A program made the translations under genes and the position numbers. Below the pieces are notes generated by a model, which searched no databases, was not told where the DNA came from, and saw only the letters and a list, made by a program, of their open reading frames with translations. From Flavobacterium sp. TR2 (GTDB lineage Bacteria; Bacteroidota; Bacteroidia; Flavobacteriales; Flavobacteriaceae), in the NCBI RefSeq assembly GCF_025252405.1, contig NZ_CP104307.1:620001-684000 (forward strand): a stretch of DNA of 64,000 nucleotides, given 5' to 3'. How positions within the stretch are numbered: the stretch's first letter is position 1; the number at the start of each line of letters is the position of its first letter. This document shows positions 1-9,231 of this stretch, piece by piece.

Positions 1-1
1 T

Positions 2-2041
2 GACACTTCTGCTGCATACAAAGATTTAAACAAAAAGACCATTAACATCGATTCTTCCGATTATAAGTTTAAAGAAATTGTAAGCAAACAGCACTTATTT
101 CAGACTGAAAAAGTTTCTCAATATCAGTTTGGGAATAATAAATTAAAAGAAACTGTTCTGGGCACCAAAATCGCTGGTTTTAAACAGCCTATTTATGAAG
201 TTCTGGCTTTTAATCTTCAATCTATTTCTATTTACGATTCTAATTACGAATTATTCGAAACCAAGTACGAAAATCCGATTTCTAAAAACGCTCCTTCAAG
301 CTATAACTATAAACTGTTAGACACAGTCAGCATAAGAGGCCGCGATACGTATATGATTTATTTTAAAAACAAATCAAAACACAGAGCTTCTGGACTCGAA
401 GGGGTTTTATACATCGATAAAGAAAATTATGCTGTCGCGAAAGCGGTAATGCGAATTAAAGGCGTACTGGACATCAGCGGCATTCATGAGTTTGAATATA
501 TTCCGAAAGAGAAAATCTGGTTTCAGAGCAATACCACTTTTAAAATCGTAAAAGGAAAAAATGACGACGATATTCGCATTTTAGGCGGTACAATTCAATT
601 TGACGGAGATGTTGAAGAGAATTCAGAACGCAGAAAAAAAGCGGCTTCAGATTTTACATATCTGCTTTCAGAAAGCAATAGTTTTGATGTTCGCGTGAAC
701 ACCGACGCGCCAATAAAAAACCCTTCGCTTTATATCGAAATTAAAGACGATGCGGCCAAAAAACCAGAAAGTTTCTGGGAAGCTTACCGAAAAGAAAATC
801 TTGATCTAAAAAGCCAAAAAACATATTTGCTGCTCGACAGCCTATCTGTTCGAAACAGGATTGAAAAACGCTTAGGAATTGGCCGAAAGATCATTAATGG
901 CTTTTATCCTATTGGCCCAGTCGATTTGGATTTAAAAAAGATTATAAGCTACAACAACTATGAAGGTTTTCGTCTTGGCATAGGCGGCATTACAAATGAC
1001 CGTTTGTCCAAATTTTTCCGTGTGGAAGGCTATGGCGCTTATGGAACAAAAGACGGTGTTTTTAAATACAGCATCGGTGGCGGCGTTTTATTAGACAAAC
1101 ACACCAACACTTGGTTTAATGGCTATTACACCGACGATGTGCGAGAAATTGCGAGTACTGTTTTTTCTGTTGACAAACGCGTTTTTAAAATTTACGATCC
1201 GCGCCCGATAAACATCAGCACTTTTTATGAATATATTGGATGGCGCGCCAATGTCCAAACCAAATTTATTCCGAAAACCGAAGCTGTTTTAGAATTTTCG
1301 AGAAATTACATCGAGCCAAAATTTGATTATCTTTTTAATCTCAACGGAAAATTGTACTCCAATTATATCATGACAACAGCAATGCTTTCTATTGTTTGGG
1401 CGCCTTTCAGCAATTATATGCAGACTCCGACGGGAAGAACCGAAAGCGATAAAAAATTTCCGAGATTTACTTTCCAGTACACACAATCTCTGCCAAGTGT
1501 TCTTGAAAATGATTTTACCTTTAGCAAAATAGATTTTAAAGCCGAATACGAAAAACAGTACCTAAACCGCCAGAAAACAAGTTTACTGTTGCAGGGAGGC
1601 TTGGCAATGGGAGATGTTCCTATTACGCATTTGTACAATACAGCTCCGAATAACTTAACTAAAGAAACTGTTGTACAGCGTATCACTTTTGCGGGAAGAA
1701 ATGCTTTTGAAACGATGTATTTTAACGAGTTCTTCTCTAGCCAATATCTGATGTTTCAAATTAAACATGGTTTTGACCGAATTACAATCATGAAAAAAGT
1801 TCGTCCATCATTGGTTTTAGTTACCAGAATGGCATGGGGAAGCATGGAAAATCCCGAACAGCACGTTGGCCCAGCATACAAAACGCTTGATAAAGGGTAT
1901 TTTGAATCGGGAATAGAATTGAACAAAATCTTTAAAGGTTTTGGTTTAGGCGGATTTTATAGATATGGTCCAAACCAATTATTGAGATTTGAAGACAATA
2001 TCGCGGTTAAGATTTCTTATGTTCTTGATTTGGGGCTATAA
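2..2041 (+). CDS. DUF5686 family outer-membrane protein, 5' end missing
   Basis: The reading frame is open from base 2 of the window, so the gene starts upstream and about 679 residues are visible. The first in-frame ATG at 353 lies inside a well-formed protein sequence and is not a believable start. The C-terminal half is rich in alternating aromatic and polar strands (for example around 1000-2040) and ends in hydrophobic residues (YVLDLGL), as expected of an outer-membrane beta-barrel. The composition and layout resemble the DUF5686 family, which usually has an N-terminal carboxypeptidase-regulatory-like domain and occurs in the Bacteroidota outer membrane. The function is unknown. The family call rests on recall, not a search. 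Confidence 0.75.
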   Translation, partial: DTSAAYKDLNKKTINIDSSDYKFKEIVSKQHLFQTEKVSQYQFGNNKLKETVLGTKIAGFKQPIYEVLAFNLQSISIYDSNYELFETKYENPISKNAPSSYNYKLLDTVSIRGRDTYMIYFKNKSKHRASGLEGVLYIDKENYAVAKAVMRIKGVLDISGIHEFEYIPKEKIWFQSNTTFKIVKGKNDDDIRILGGTIQFDGDVEENSERRKKAASDFTYLLSESNSFDVRVNTDAPIKNPSLYIEIKDDAAKKPESFWEAYRKENLDLKSQKTYLLLDSLSVRNRIEKRLGIGRKIINGFYPIGPVDLDLKKIISYNNYEGFRLGIGGITNDRLSKFFRVEGYGAYGTKDGVFKYSIGGGVLLDKHTNTWFNGYYTDDVREIASTVFSVDKRVFKIYDPRPINISTFYEYIGWRANVQTKFIPKTEAVLEFSRNYIEPKFDYLFNLNGKLYSNYIMTTAMLSIVWAPFSNYMQTPTGRTESDKKFPRFTFQYTQSLPSVLENDFTFSKIDFKAEYEKQYLNRQKTSLLLQGGLAMGDVPITHLYNTAPNNLTKETVVQRITFAGRNAFETMYFNEFFSSQYLMFQIKHGFDRITIMKKVRPSLVLVTRMAWGSMENPEQHVGPAYKTLDKGYFESGIELNKIFKGFGLGGFYRYGPNQLLRFEDNIAVKISYVLDLGL

Positions 2042-2060
2042 CTTTAAAATTCATTTTTTC

Positions 2061-2209
2061 GCCACGAATTCACAAATTTATCTACTTACACTTGCGAAAA
2101 CTTTATCGATGAATTTCACGAATTGTCGCTAGGTTAATCTTGGTAAATTTGTGCAATTTGTTGGACAAGTACTGCGTAAAAAAATCATTAAAATTCGTGA
2201 ATTCGTGGC
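2061..2209. repeat. Inverted repeat of the GCCACGAATTC family
   Basis: GCCACGAATTCA at 2061-2072 is matched by its complement at 2198-2209, with related degenerate words (CACGAATT) between them. The same word pair flanks spacers at 9058-9103 and 16169-16227, and a single copy lies near 32243. It sits just after the DUF5686 gene and may help to end transcription, but no clean T-run follows. Confidence 0.55.
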
Positions 2210-2303
2210 TAAAAAAAACAAACCCCAATAAGTAAAATTGGAATTTAATCCCAAAGCTTCAGGACCAAATTCCAATTTGAACGCAAAATTAACACAACGT
2301 ATA

Positions 2304-2381
2304 TCTGTAGAGACGCACCGCAGTGCGTCTACGCAACGAATATCATCATGGGTTAGACGCACTGCGGTGCGTCTCTACAGA
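2304..2381. repeat. Perfect 28-bp inverted repeat (REP/MITE-like)
   Basis: The arm 2304-2331, containing GAGACGCACCGCAGTGCGTC, is repeated as an exact complement at 2354-2381 with a 22-base spacer. Each arm also contains its own near-palindrome (GACGCACCGCAGTGCGTC), so the element could fold in two ways. It lies in the 418-base gap between two convergent genes. No protein is encoded; the frame across it only looks open by chance. Confidence 0.8.
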
Positions 2382-2459
2382 ATATTGGAACGAAATAAAA
2401 AATCCCAAACTCCAATTGATTATTGGAATTTGGGATTAAAATCTTAAAATTTCAAATTT

Positions 2460-4730
2460 TTATGGTTTAAGAATCAAAACTGATGGAGAATTATTTAACC
2501 AAATACTTTGAGATTCTATAAGTTTTTTCCAGCTATCCAGACTGATAATCATCAAATCTTGGCTTTCTAAAAACTCTTTCTTCAATATTCTGTCGTTCAT
2601 AATCATGATGTGATTTGGGGCAATCTGCTCAATAGAACGAATGGTTTCTTGAATTTCTCTCGTATTTTTCACTTCTCCACCAGCATCTAAAACTGTAATT
2701 TGAGAACCGTTGTTATTAATTAGCTTTTTAGCATAATCAATTAAAAAAGCATCTTCTTTGCTAAAAACAGGTATAAAAACTTGATTGACTTCTTCTAGAT
2801 TTTTTTCGATGAAAATTCCAACTGGCATTTTTGCTTTAGCAATAATATGTCGAGTTCTTTCATCAAATGGAGAATTTTCAAATAGGCCTTCTTTTCCTGT
2901 AAACTTATCGATCAAACGATCTGGATTTACAATTCTGGTCGTAAAACCAAGAATTTTTCCAAGCAGCGTTCCGTCAAAAATAGATTGCCCTAAACCAATC
3001 AGCAGCAGATCATATTCTCCTTGGTTGGCAGTATCAATAATATCCGAATCAATATCATTCGAAACTTTAAACAAACTCACCACATTCTGATTCAAACGCT
3101 GTGATTCCTCAATTACAGGAACTAGCATTTTGCGTTCGTGTTCTTTAATGTCAAAAGAATGCACTTCTGTGCTTAAAGACAAATGCATTGCTGTTACAAT
3201 AGAATTATCTCCTTGTTTTTTAACTAAACTGTTCGCCATTTGCAGTAGCTTTTTACCTTTTTCTGGAGTAGAGAACGAAAGCAGAATTTTATACTTGCTT
3301 TTGGTTCCAATTTCTTCTGGAACAGCTGTAGCTTTATCTTTAAAAACAAACCCAATAAAATCTAATGCAGGCCCAGTCATAAAAGTCGTGATCAAAGCCA
3401 TAATTACCATCATGGTAAAAATCTCTGCTGATAATACTCCAAGATCGTAACCAATATTCAGAACCACCAATTCCATTAAACCTCTTGTGTTCATTAAAGC
3501 ACCGATGGATAAACTGTCTTTCCAATTTTGGCCCATAAATTTTGCAGCCAAAGCGCTTCCGAAGAATTTACCAACTACGGCAACCAAAATAATCAAACCG
3601 GTAATTTTCCATAATTCTGGATCATTCAATAATCCGATCTGCGTGCGCAAACCTGTAAACACGAAAAACAGCGGCAATAAAACAATAATCGAAACGTCTT
3701 CAACCTTTTCAATAAATATGTTTCTGAATTTGTTGTTTTCTGGCATAATTGCTCCAGCCAAGAAAGCTCCAAACAAAGCATGAATTCCAATTAATTCTGA
3801 TGCATAAGAAGATATTAAAAGCGTAATGAAGAAAATGGCCACAACAGGCTTGTTCAAACTTTCGCGTGTGGCATTTAAGTCTCCTACTCTTTTTAAGAAC
3901 GGACGAACAATTTTCAGCATGATAATTACATACAAAATTGCCATTCCAATTACATACAATGAACTCGAAAGCGAGCCCGCCTTTACAATGGCGATAACAA
4001 CTGCCAAAATACACCAAGCGGTAATATCGTCTGCAGCGGCACAAGTAATAGCAATAGTTCCAAGCTTAGTTTTCTGCATACCGCGCTCTTGAACAATTCT
4101 GGCCAAAACAGGAAAAGCTGTGATACTCATGGCAATACCCATAAACAAGCCAAAAGAAGAAAACTCCACTCCCATTGGAGCGTATGTTTCGTAAATAAAA
4201 TAAGCTAGCGACAAACCTAAAGCAAACGGAATCACAATACTCGCGTGGCTAATTACAACGGCATCGTGCGCTTTATTTTTCAGCACTTTCAAATCCAGCT
4301 CCATCCCGATTACAAACATGAAAAGGATTAAACCAATCTGGCTTAAGAACTGTAAATTGCCCAAAGATTCTTTTGGAAACAAAGCTGCTGAAAACTCTGG
4401 AAAATACATTCCGACCAAAGAAGGCCCCAATACAATTCCGGCAATCATTTCACCAATTACAGACGGCTGCCCTATTTTTCTAAAAAACCATCCAAACAAA
4501 CGGGCTACTAAAATAATGGTAACGATCTGCGCCAATAAAATAGCTAACGGATGCTGCAGATTTTCGACCATAGAATGAAGAAAATCTTTCCAGTGATTGC
4601 TTTCAATTTGTTTCTTGACAATATTTCGTCCTGCTTCTAGTGCAACACCTTTTGAGATTACCCAATATATCAGCGCCGTAAAACCGCCAATAATTGTCAC
4701 ATAGAATATAGAGTTCTTAATGTTATTCAT
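2460..4730 (-). CDS. Cation:proton antiporter (CPA2 family) with C-terminal USP-like region
   Basis: This 756-residue membrane protein is likely to exchange Na+ or K+ for protons across the inner membrane. An extra N-terminal helix (residues about 8-28) precedes a Na/H exchanger domain of about 12 helices (about 60-460). That domain has the typical GQPSVIGEMIAGIVLGP stretch near residue 87 and an adjacent Asp pair at 234-235 (AAADDITAW), as in electrogenic CPA2 antiporters. The remaining roughly 290 residues are soluble and look like two universal-stress-protein-like modules (one contains LLLIGLGQS). Whether it is Na+- or K+-selective cannot be read from the sequence. It is transcribed alone and converges on the DUF5686 gene. 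Confidence 0.85.
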   Translation of the reverse strand: MNNIKNSIFYVTIIGGFTALIYWVISKGVALEAGRNIVKKQIESNHWKDFLHSMVENLQHPLAILLAQIVTIILVARLFGWFFRKIGQPSVIGEMIAGIVLGPSLVGMYFPEFSAALFPKESLGNLQFLSQIGLILFMFVIGMELDLKVLKNKAHDAVVISHASIVIPFALGLSLAYFIYETYAPMGVEFSSFGLFMGIAMSITAFPVLARIVQERGMQKTKLGTIAITCAAADDITAWCILAVVIAIVKAGSLSSSLYVIGMAILYVIIMLKIVRPFLKRVGDLNATRESLNKPVVAIFFITLLISSYASELIGIHALFGAFLAGAIMPENNKFRNIFIEKVEDVSIIVLLPLFFVFTGLRTQIGLLNDPELWKITGLIILVAVVGKFFGSALAAKFMGQNWKDSLSIGALMNTRGLMELVVLNIGYDLGVLSAEIFTMMVIMALITTFMTGPALDFIGFVFKDKATAVPEEIGTKSKYKILLSFSTPEKGKKLLQMANSLVKKQGDNSIVTAMHLSLSTEVHSFDIKEHERKMLVPVIEESQRLNQNVVSLFKVSNDIDSDIIDTANQGEYDLLLIGLGQSIFDGTLLGKILGFTTRIVNPDRLIDKFTGKEGLFENSPFDERTRHIIAKAKMPVGIFIEKNLEEVNQVFIPVFSKEDAFLIDYAKKLINNNGSQITVLDAGGEVKNTREIQETIRSIEQIAPNHIMIMNDRILKKEFLESQDLMIISLDSWKKLIESQSIWLNNSPSVLILKP

Positions 4731-4860
4731 AACTCGTGCTTTTGATTTATTGCAGCAAATATCAGAACTGAGTTTTAAGTGAAAAAGGAAATTTCCAGCT
4801 AATTTTCAATGTATGTAACAAGTCGGAAAAACTTTGTAATAAGTTATAAAAATGATTGTC

Positions 4861-4918
4861 ATCCTGAGCGAAATCGAAGGCTAGACATTCTTCATCGAGC
4901 TTCGATTTCGCTCAGGAT
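4861..4918. terminator. Hairpin of the CTGAGCGAAATCGAAG repeat family
   Basis: The 19-base arm 4861-4879 (ATCCTGAGCGAAATCGAAG) is exactly complementary to 4900-4918, with a 20-base loop. It lies 17 bases beyond the stop of the minus-strand LytTR regulator, so it could end that transcript. No long T-run follows, so it may also be just a member of the widespread interspersed repeat seen at 12374, 12500-13046, 16600, 23934 and 31790-32190. Confidence 0.55.
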
Positions 4919-4934
4919 CACAGAAAATCAATGA

Positions 4935-5663
4935 CTATAATTTTACTTTTTTCAAAAAATCGGAACGATAGGTTTCGCTTAAAATTAAAGCGGTATTTTT
5001 ATTAGTTTCTTCCAAATGATGAAGCACAATTTCATTATGATTAAAGAATTTTATTGCTTTTACGGCTACAATTTCTTTTTTGTTTATTCGGCAGAAATCG
5101 GCATCGGGCAGTTCTTTTAAAAGCGTATCGAATTTTACATTTTTCAAATTCAAAAAACTTCCATCGGCAAGCAGAACCGTTTTGTCGCGGCTATCGCTCG
5201 CTGCAGTTTTTATATATTGGATTTTATTAAAATACAGCAGCGTTTTTCCTTTGTCTGTATTAAGCTGAATGAATTTTTTATCTGAATTCGATTTTTCAAA
5301 ACGTTCAAAAGCTTTTGCGATCGCTTTTTGCAGACGTTCCAATTTTACAGGTTTCGTAATGTAATCTACCGCATCAATATTAAACGCTTCGGCAGCATAT
5401 TCTTTGTATGCCGTACAAAAAATAACCAATTTGTCCTGCAGTTTTTCTGCCAGATGCAATCCATCAATTCCAGGCATTTCAATATCCGAAATCAGTAGAT
5501 CAAAATCCAAATCAGGAATATCAGACAGCAGCTTTTCAGGATTATTAAATGTTTTTACGATTTCCAATTCTGGAATTTGTTCGCAAAGCATTTTAAGGTA
5601 GGTTAATCCCGGAATTTCATCGTCCAGAAGCAAGCATTTCAGTTTTGTATTCAAGTAAATCAA
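4935..5663 (-). CDS. LytTR-family response regulator
   Basis: A two-component response regulator that should bind DNA after phosphorylation by the kinase encoded just upstream. The receiver domain (residues about 8-120) has the acidic pair D14-D15, the phosphoacceptor D60 (LLISDIEMPG) and a conserved Lys near 104 (TKPVK). A LytTR DNA-binding domain follows from about 140 to 240. The only start that leaves the receiver intact is a TTG at 5663, or a TTG three codons later; there is no ATG. The start overlaps the end of the kinase gene by 47 bases, which suggests translational coupling. The target genes are unknown. Confidence 0.88.
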   Translation of the reverse strand: MIYLNTKLKCLLLDDEIPGLTYLKMLCEQIPELEIVKTFNNPEKLLSDIPDLDFDLLISDIEMPGIDGLHLAEKLQDKLVIFCTAYKEYAAEAFNIDAVDYITKPVKLERLQKAIAKAFERFEKSNSDKKFIQLNTDKGKTLLYFNKIQYIKTAASDSRDKTVLLADGSFLNLKNVKFDTLLKELPDADFCRINKKEIVAVKAIKFFNHNEIVLHHLEETNKNTALILSETYRSDFLKKVKL

Positions 5664-6378
5664 TTTTTAGATGCGCAATATAGACATCATTTTCTATAAA
5701 CTTATCGAGTTTAAAATTATTCTTATAAATAATGCGAAGACGATGTTCGAGCGTAGCATGGCCAAAACCGCTTCGTTCTTTTTTCAATACTTTTTTATCT
5801 GAGATTTTATTGGAAACTGTCATAAAAAAAGCATTGTTTTTAAACTCAAAAACTACCGAAATAAAAGCATCGGCACTTTGCAGATCGGCATGTTTAAAAG
5901 CATTTTCAATTAAATCAATCGAAATTAAAGGCGCCAGCAAAGGCTGATCATACAATTTATCTTCCTGATTGATATTGGTTTTGACTTTGAGTTCGAATAA
6001 CGGACTGATTTTAATTTTATTGATTTCGATTAGATTCATCGCAAAATCAATTTCTTCTTTGGCCGTTACAAACTTCTTTTTGCTTTCGTACAGAATGTAA
6101 TCCAAAACATTTGCTAATTTATCCAGAGCAAAATACGTCTGATACGCGTGCGACTGAATCGAGTTGAGAATGTTCTTAAACAAATGCGGATTCAGTTTTG
6201 ACTCCAAATTCTCCAATTGCAAATCATTGACTTTTGATTCTAAGGCATAAAAACTTTTCTCTGCATCTTCTTTTGCTTTTTTGGTTTGCATTAATTGATA
6301 CACCATAAAACAAATGATCACGATTAAGAGCAATAGAATTGCCAAAAAGATAAAAGTTGTTGTATTGTTTTCCTGCAT
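5617..6378 (-). CDS. LytS/YehU-type sensor histidine kinase
   Basis: A membrane-anchored kinase of the His_kinase internal-region family, partner of the LytTR regulator downstream. I place the start at the ATG at 6378 (MQENN), because the longer frame begins with TTG at 6402. One N-terminal helix (about residues 7-30) is followed by a short coiled coil, the histidine box KLNPHLFKNILNSI, the N box LIENAFKHA and the G box SGFGHATLEHRL. The usual NPHFLFN is here NPHLFKN. There is no extracytoplasmic sensor domain, so the signal is probably sensed in the membrane or passed on from another protein. Confidence 0.88.
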   Translation of the reverse strand: MQENNTTTFIFLAILLLLIVIICFMVYQLMQTKKAKEDAEKSFYALESKVNDLQLENLESKLNPHLFKNILNSIQSHAYQTYFALDKLANVLDYILYESKKKFVTAKEEIDFAMNLIEINKIKISPLFELKVKTNINQEDKLYDQPLLAPLISIDLIENAFKHADLQSADAFISVVFEFKNNAFFMTVSNKISDKKVLKKERSGFGHATLEHRLRIIYKNNFKLDKFIENDVYIAHLKIDLLEYKTEMLASGR

Positions 6379-6636
6379 TGGCTGTTTACATTTAATGGAC
6401 AAACTCCTGAATAAAATTACTGAATCTGCTCTAATCTATCGAATCGAGGTGAGACTTTTTTATAAAGAGAGCAGCCTCATTTTAATTTTCTTAAAATCAA
6501 AATTATTTGCAAATATGAGAAAACCTTGTGGTTTAGATGTAAAAACAGGCAAATTATCGGCATAATGGCACTTTCAAATTTGTGTTAACGTTAAGTAAAA
6601 TAGAACGGAATATTTATGATTTCGAGCACTTTTCAC

Positions 6637-6644
6637 TACATTTG
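6637..6644 (+). promoter_or_regulatory. Bacteroidota -7 box for the MMPL exporter
   Basis: TACATTTG matches the Bacteroidota sigma factor -7 consensus TAnnTTTG and lies 20 bases before the ATG at 6665. No clear -33 TTG is visible at the expected distance. Confidence 0.5.
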
Positions 6645-6664
6645 CATCCATTTTTAAAGATTTT

Positions 6665-9031
6665 ATGAAAAACACTGTCCAAGTTGGATTTTGGGAAAAA
6701 TTGGCCCGAATCATACTTAAAAACAGAATTACGATTCTGGTTATACTTTCTGCTTTAACTATTTTCTTTGGTTATCAGTGGAAGAATCTTTCTATGACTT
6801 ATACCGAGGCCAACTTGCTTCCGAAAGATCATATTGCAAATAAAGATTATCAAAAATTCTTAGACAAATTTGGAGAGGAAGGAAACCTTATTGTCATTGG
6901 TTTTAAAGACCCTAAATTTTTTACGCCAAAAAATTATGCAGCTTGGACCGAATTAATGAACGGTCTGAAAAAAGCGAAAGAAGTTGATTTGGTGATTTCT
7001 TTGAATGACTTAAAGAAGCTTGAAAAAGATACCGTAAATCAAAAATTTGTTTTAGCGCCATTTATTGAAGAAAGTAAAGCACTCGATGCCAATTATTTAA
7101 AAAGCGTTCAGTACGATTTATTTCACAATCTTCCTTTTTACGAAGGCCTGCTGTTTAACAAAGAAAGTGGAAGCGTTCGTTCTGCCATCTACATGAACAA
7201 AGCACTTGTAAATACGGCAGAAAGAAAGACTTTTATCTTAAATGATTTAGTTCCGAAAATCGATAAATTCGAAAAAACAACTGGAATCGATCTTAAAGTT
7301 TCTGGAATGCCATACATCCGTACGATTAATGCGGATAATATGAAAGGTGAGATTGGACTTTTCATTGGAGCGTCTCTATTGACCGTTTCTTTGATTTTCT
7401 TTTTCTTCTTCCGTTCATTCAGAGCCACTTTTATTTCGATCTGCATCTTAATTGTCGGCGTAACTTGGTCATTTGGAACGCTTGGATTATTTGGCTATAA
7501 AATCACGATTTTAACAGCAATTATTCCACCGCTGATTATCGTAATCGGAATTACAAACTGTATTTTCCTGATTAATAAATACCAGCAGGAAATTAAACTG
7601 CACAACAATCAGGCAAAAGCTTTACAGCGTGTGATTTCAAAAATCGGTTCTTCGACTTTGATGACCAATTTAACAGCTGCGATTGGTTTTGCAACTTTGA
7701 TGATTACAGGAAACGAATTGCTTTTTGAGTTCGGATTAGTAACTTCAATCAATGTGCTTTCTGTTTATACTTTGACACTTTTTATCGTGCCGATTATTTA
7801 CAGTTTCATGCCGTTGCCAAAAGCAAAACACTTATACCACTTAGACAAAACGTACATTTCGACACTTTTAAATACAGTTACCACTATCGTTAAAGGCAAA
7901 AAGACAATTGTTTATTGCATTTATGCTGTTCTATTTCTTGTGAGTTTAAACGGAGTAAGACAGATGAAAGTGTCTGGAAGTTTGATTGGCGAAATGCCGA
8001 AAAGCGCTTCTTTCTTTAAAGATATTTTATTTTACGAAAAAGAATTCAACGGTGTAATGCCTCTTGAAATCATGATTGACACCAAAAAGAAAAAAGGTGT
8101 TATGAAGCCTTCTACAATCCGTAAAATGGACGAATTGCAGAACACCATTTCTGAAATTCCAGAATTGGCAAAACCTGTTTCGGTTGTAAATTTGGTTAAA
8201 TATGCCAAACAGGCTTTCTACAACGGAAACCCTGAATATTATCAATTGCCGACTTCTCAGGAACAGACATTTATTTTGGGCTATGCTAAAAATGCAACCA
8301 AAAACAGCAAAGAAAATTTAATGAAAGCTTACGTTGATTCGACTGGACAATATGCCAGAATTACGACTTTCATGAAAGATATTGGGACAGATGAAATGGC
8401 GAAAGTAGAAGGAAAATTGCGCAAAAAAATTGATGAAATTTTCCCGAAAGACCGTTACGAAGTTACGATTACTGGAAAAGCATTGGTTTTCCAAAAAGGA
8501 ACAACGTATTTGGCGCACAACTTAATCGAGTCATTATTATTTGCGATTCTGACTATTGCAATTTTGATGCTATATTTATTCCGTTCGTTCAAAATGGTAG
8601 CGGCTTCTTTGATTACGAATATTTTACCGCTTTGCATCACTTCGGGATTAATGGGTTATTTCGGCATTCCGTTAAAACCATCAACGATTCTAGTATTTAG
8701 TATCGCTTTCGGAATCTCGGTTGATAATGCGATTCAGTTTATGGCAAAATACAAACACGATCTGATGCAAAACAAAGGAAAAGTGAAGAAATCTGTTTTC
8801 AGTGCCTTGAGAGAAACTGGAGTAAGCACATTCTATACTTCGGTAGTTTTGATTTTAGGTTTTGCGACTTTCACTTTATCAAGCTTCAGCGGTACAATTG
8901 CTTTAGGAGGATTAATTTCTTGTACTTTGGTTTTTGCAATGTTTGCTAACTTGGTAGTTTTACCGTCATTGGTTTTAACTTTCGAGAAAAAGAAAACAAG
9001 GAAAGAGGAATTGGAGAATTTGGATAAGTAA
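6665..9031 (+). CDS. MMPL/RND-superfamily exporter
   Basis: This 788-residue inner-membrane protein has two halves, each with a leading helix, a periplasmic loop and a block of about five helices. Blocks lie at about 17-37 plus 225-390 and about 415-435 plus 620-775. The second half has the typical stretch FGISVDNAIQFMAKYKHDL. This is the architecture of MMPL and hydrophobe-exporter RND proteins, which use the proton gradient to move lipids or hydrophobic compounds; the substrate cannot be read here. There is no adjacent membrane-fusion or outer-membrane factor, in contrast to drug-efflux RND operons. It is transcribed alone. Confidence 0.85.
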   Translation: MKNTVQVGFWEKLARIILKNRITILVILSALTIFFGYQWKNLSMTYTEANLLPKDHIANKDYQKFLDKFGEEGNLIVIGFKDPKFFTPKNYAAWTELMNGLKKAKEVDLVISLNDLKKLEKDTVNQKFVLAPFIEESKALDANYLKSVQYDLFHNLPFYEGLLFNKESGSVRSAIYMNKALVNTAERKTFILNDLVPKIDKFEKTTGIDLKVSGMPYIRTINADNMKGEIGLFIGASLLTVSLIFFFFFRSFRATFISICILIVGVTWSFGTLGLFGYKITILTAIIPPLIIVIGITNCIFLINKYQQEIKLHNNQAKALQRVISKIGSSTLMTNLTAAIGFATLMITGNELLFEFGLVTSINVLSVYTLTLFIVPIIYSFMPLPKAKHLYHLDKTYISTLLNTVTTIVKGKKTIVYCIYAVLFLVSLNGVRQMKVSGSLIGEMPKSASFFKDILFYEKEFNGVMPLEIMIDTKKKKGVMKPSTIRKMDELQNTISEIPELAKPVSVVNLVKYAKQAFYNGNPEYYQLPTSQEQTFILGYAKNATKNSKENLMKAYVDSTGQYARITTFMKDIGTDEMAKVEGKLRKKIDEIFPKDRYEVTITGKALVFQKGTTYLAHNLIESLLFAILTIAILMLYLFRSFKMVAASLITNILPLCITSGLMGYFGIPLKPSTILVFSIAFGISVDNAIQFMAKYKHDLMQNKGKVKKSVFSALRETGVSTFYTSVVLILGFATFTLSSFSGTIALGGLISCTLVFAMFANLVVLPSLVLTFEKKKTRKEELENLDK

Positions 9032-9057
9032 TTTTTTTCATATCCTTAAATGTATTC

Positions 9058-9103
9058 GCCACGAATTCACGAATAAAAAACAAATAATTCGTGAATTCGT
9101 GGC
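9058..9103. terminator. 17-bp perfect hairpin (GCCACGAATTC family)
   Basis: GCCACGAATTCACGAAT at 9058-9074 pairs exactly with 9087-9103 across a 12-base loop. It lies 27 bases beyond the exporter stop codon and could act as a terminator or as an mRNA-stabilising end structure. It is the best-conserved hairpin of this repeat family in the window. Confidence 0.6.
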
Positions 9104-9178
9104 TTATAAATTTACACGAACAATTACCAGAATAACAAAAGGAGCAGGAAACAGCTTCAAAAATTAATTATTATCGAT

Positions 9179-9186
9179 TATATTTG
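9179..9186 (+). promoter_or_regulatory. -7 box for asnS
   Basis: TATATTTG matches TAnnTTTG and is followed by GC. The ATG is 46 bases downstream, leaving room for a short leader. No convincing -33 element was seen. Confidence 0.5.
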
Positions 9187-9231
9187 CAGTTGTTCAAAAC
9201 GAATATTATTTAATATCAATTATATATAAAA

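Noticed and set aside
353..2041. A complete gene starting at the ATG at 353
   Set aside because: The same frame is open and protein-like back to base 2, so this ATG is internal.
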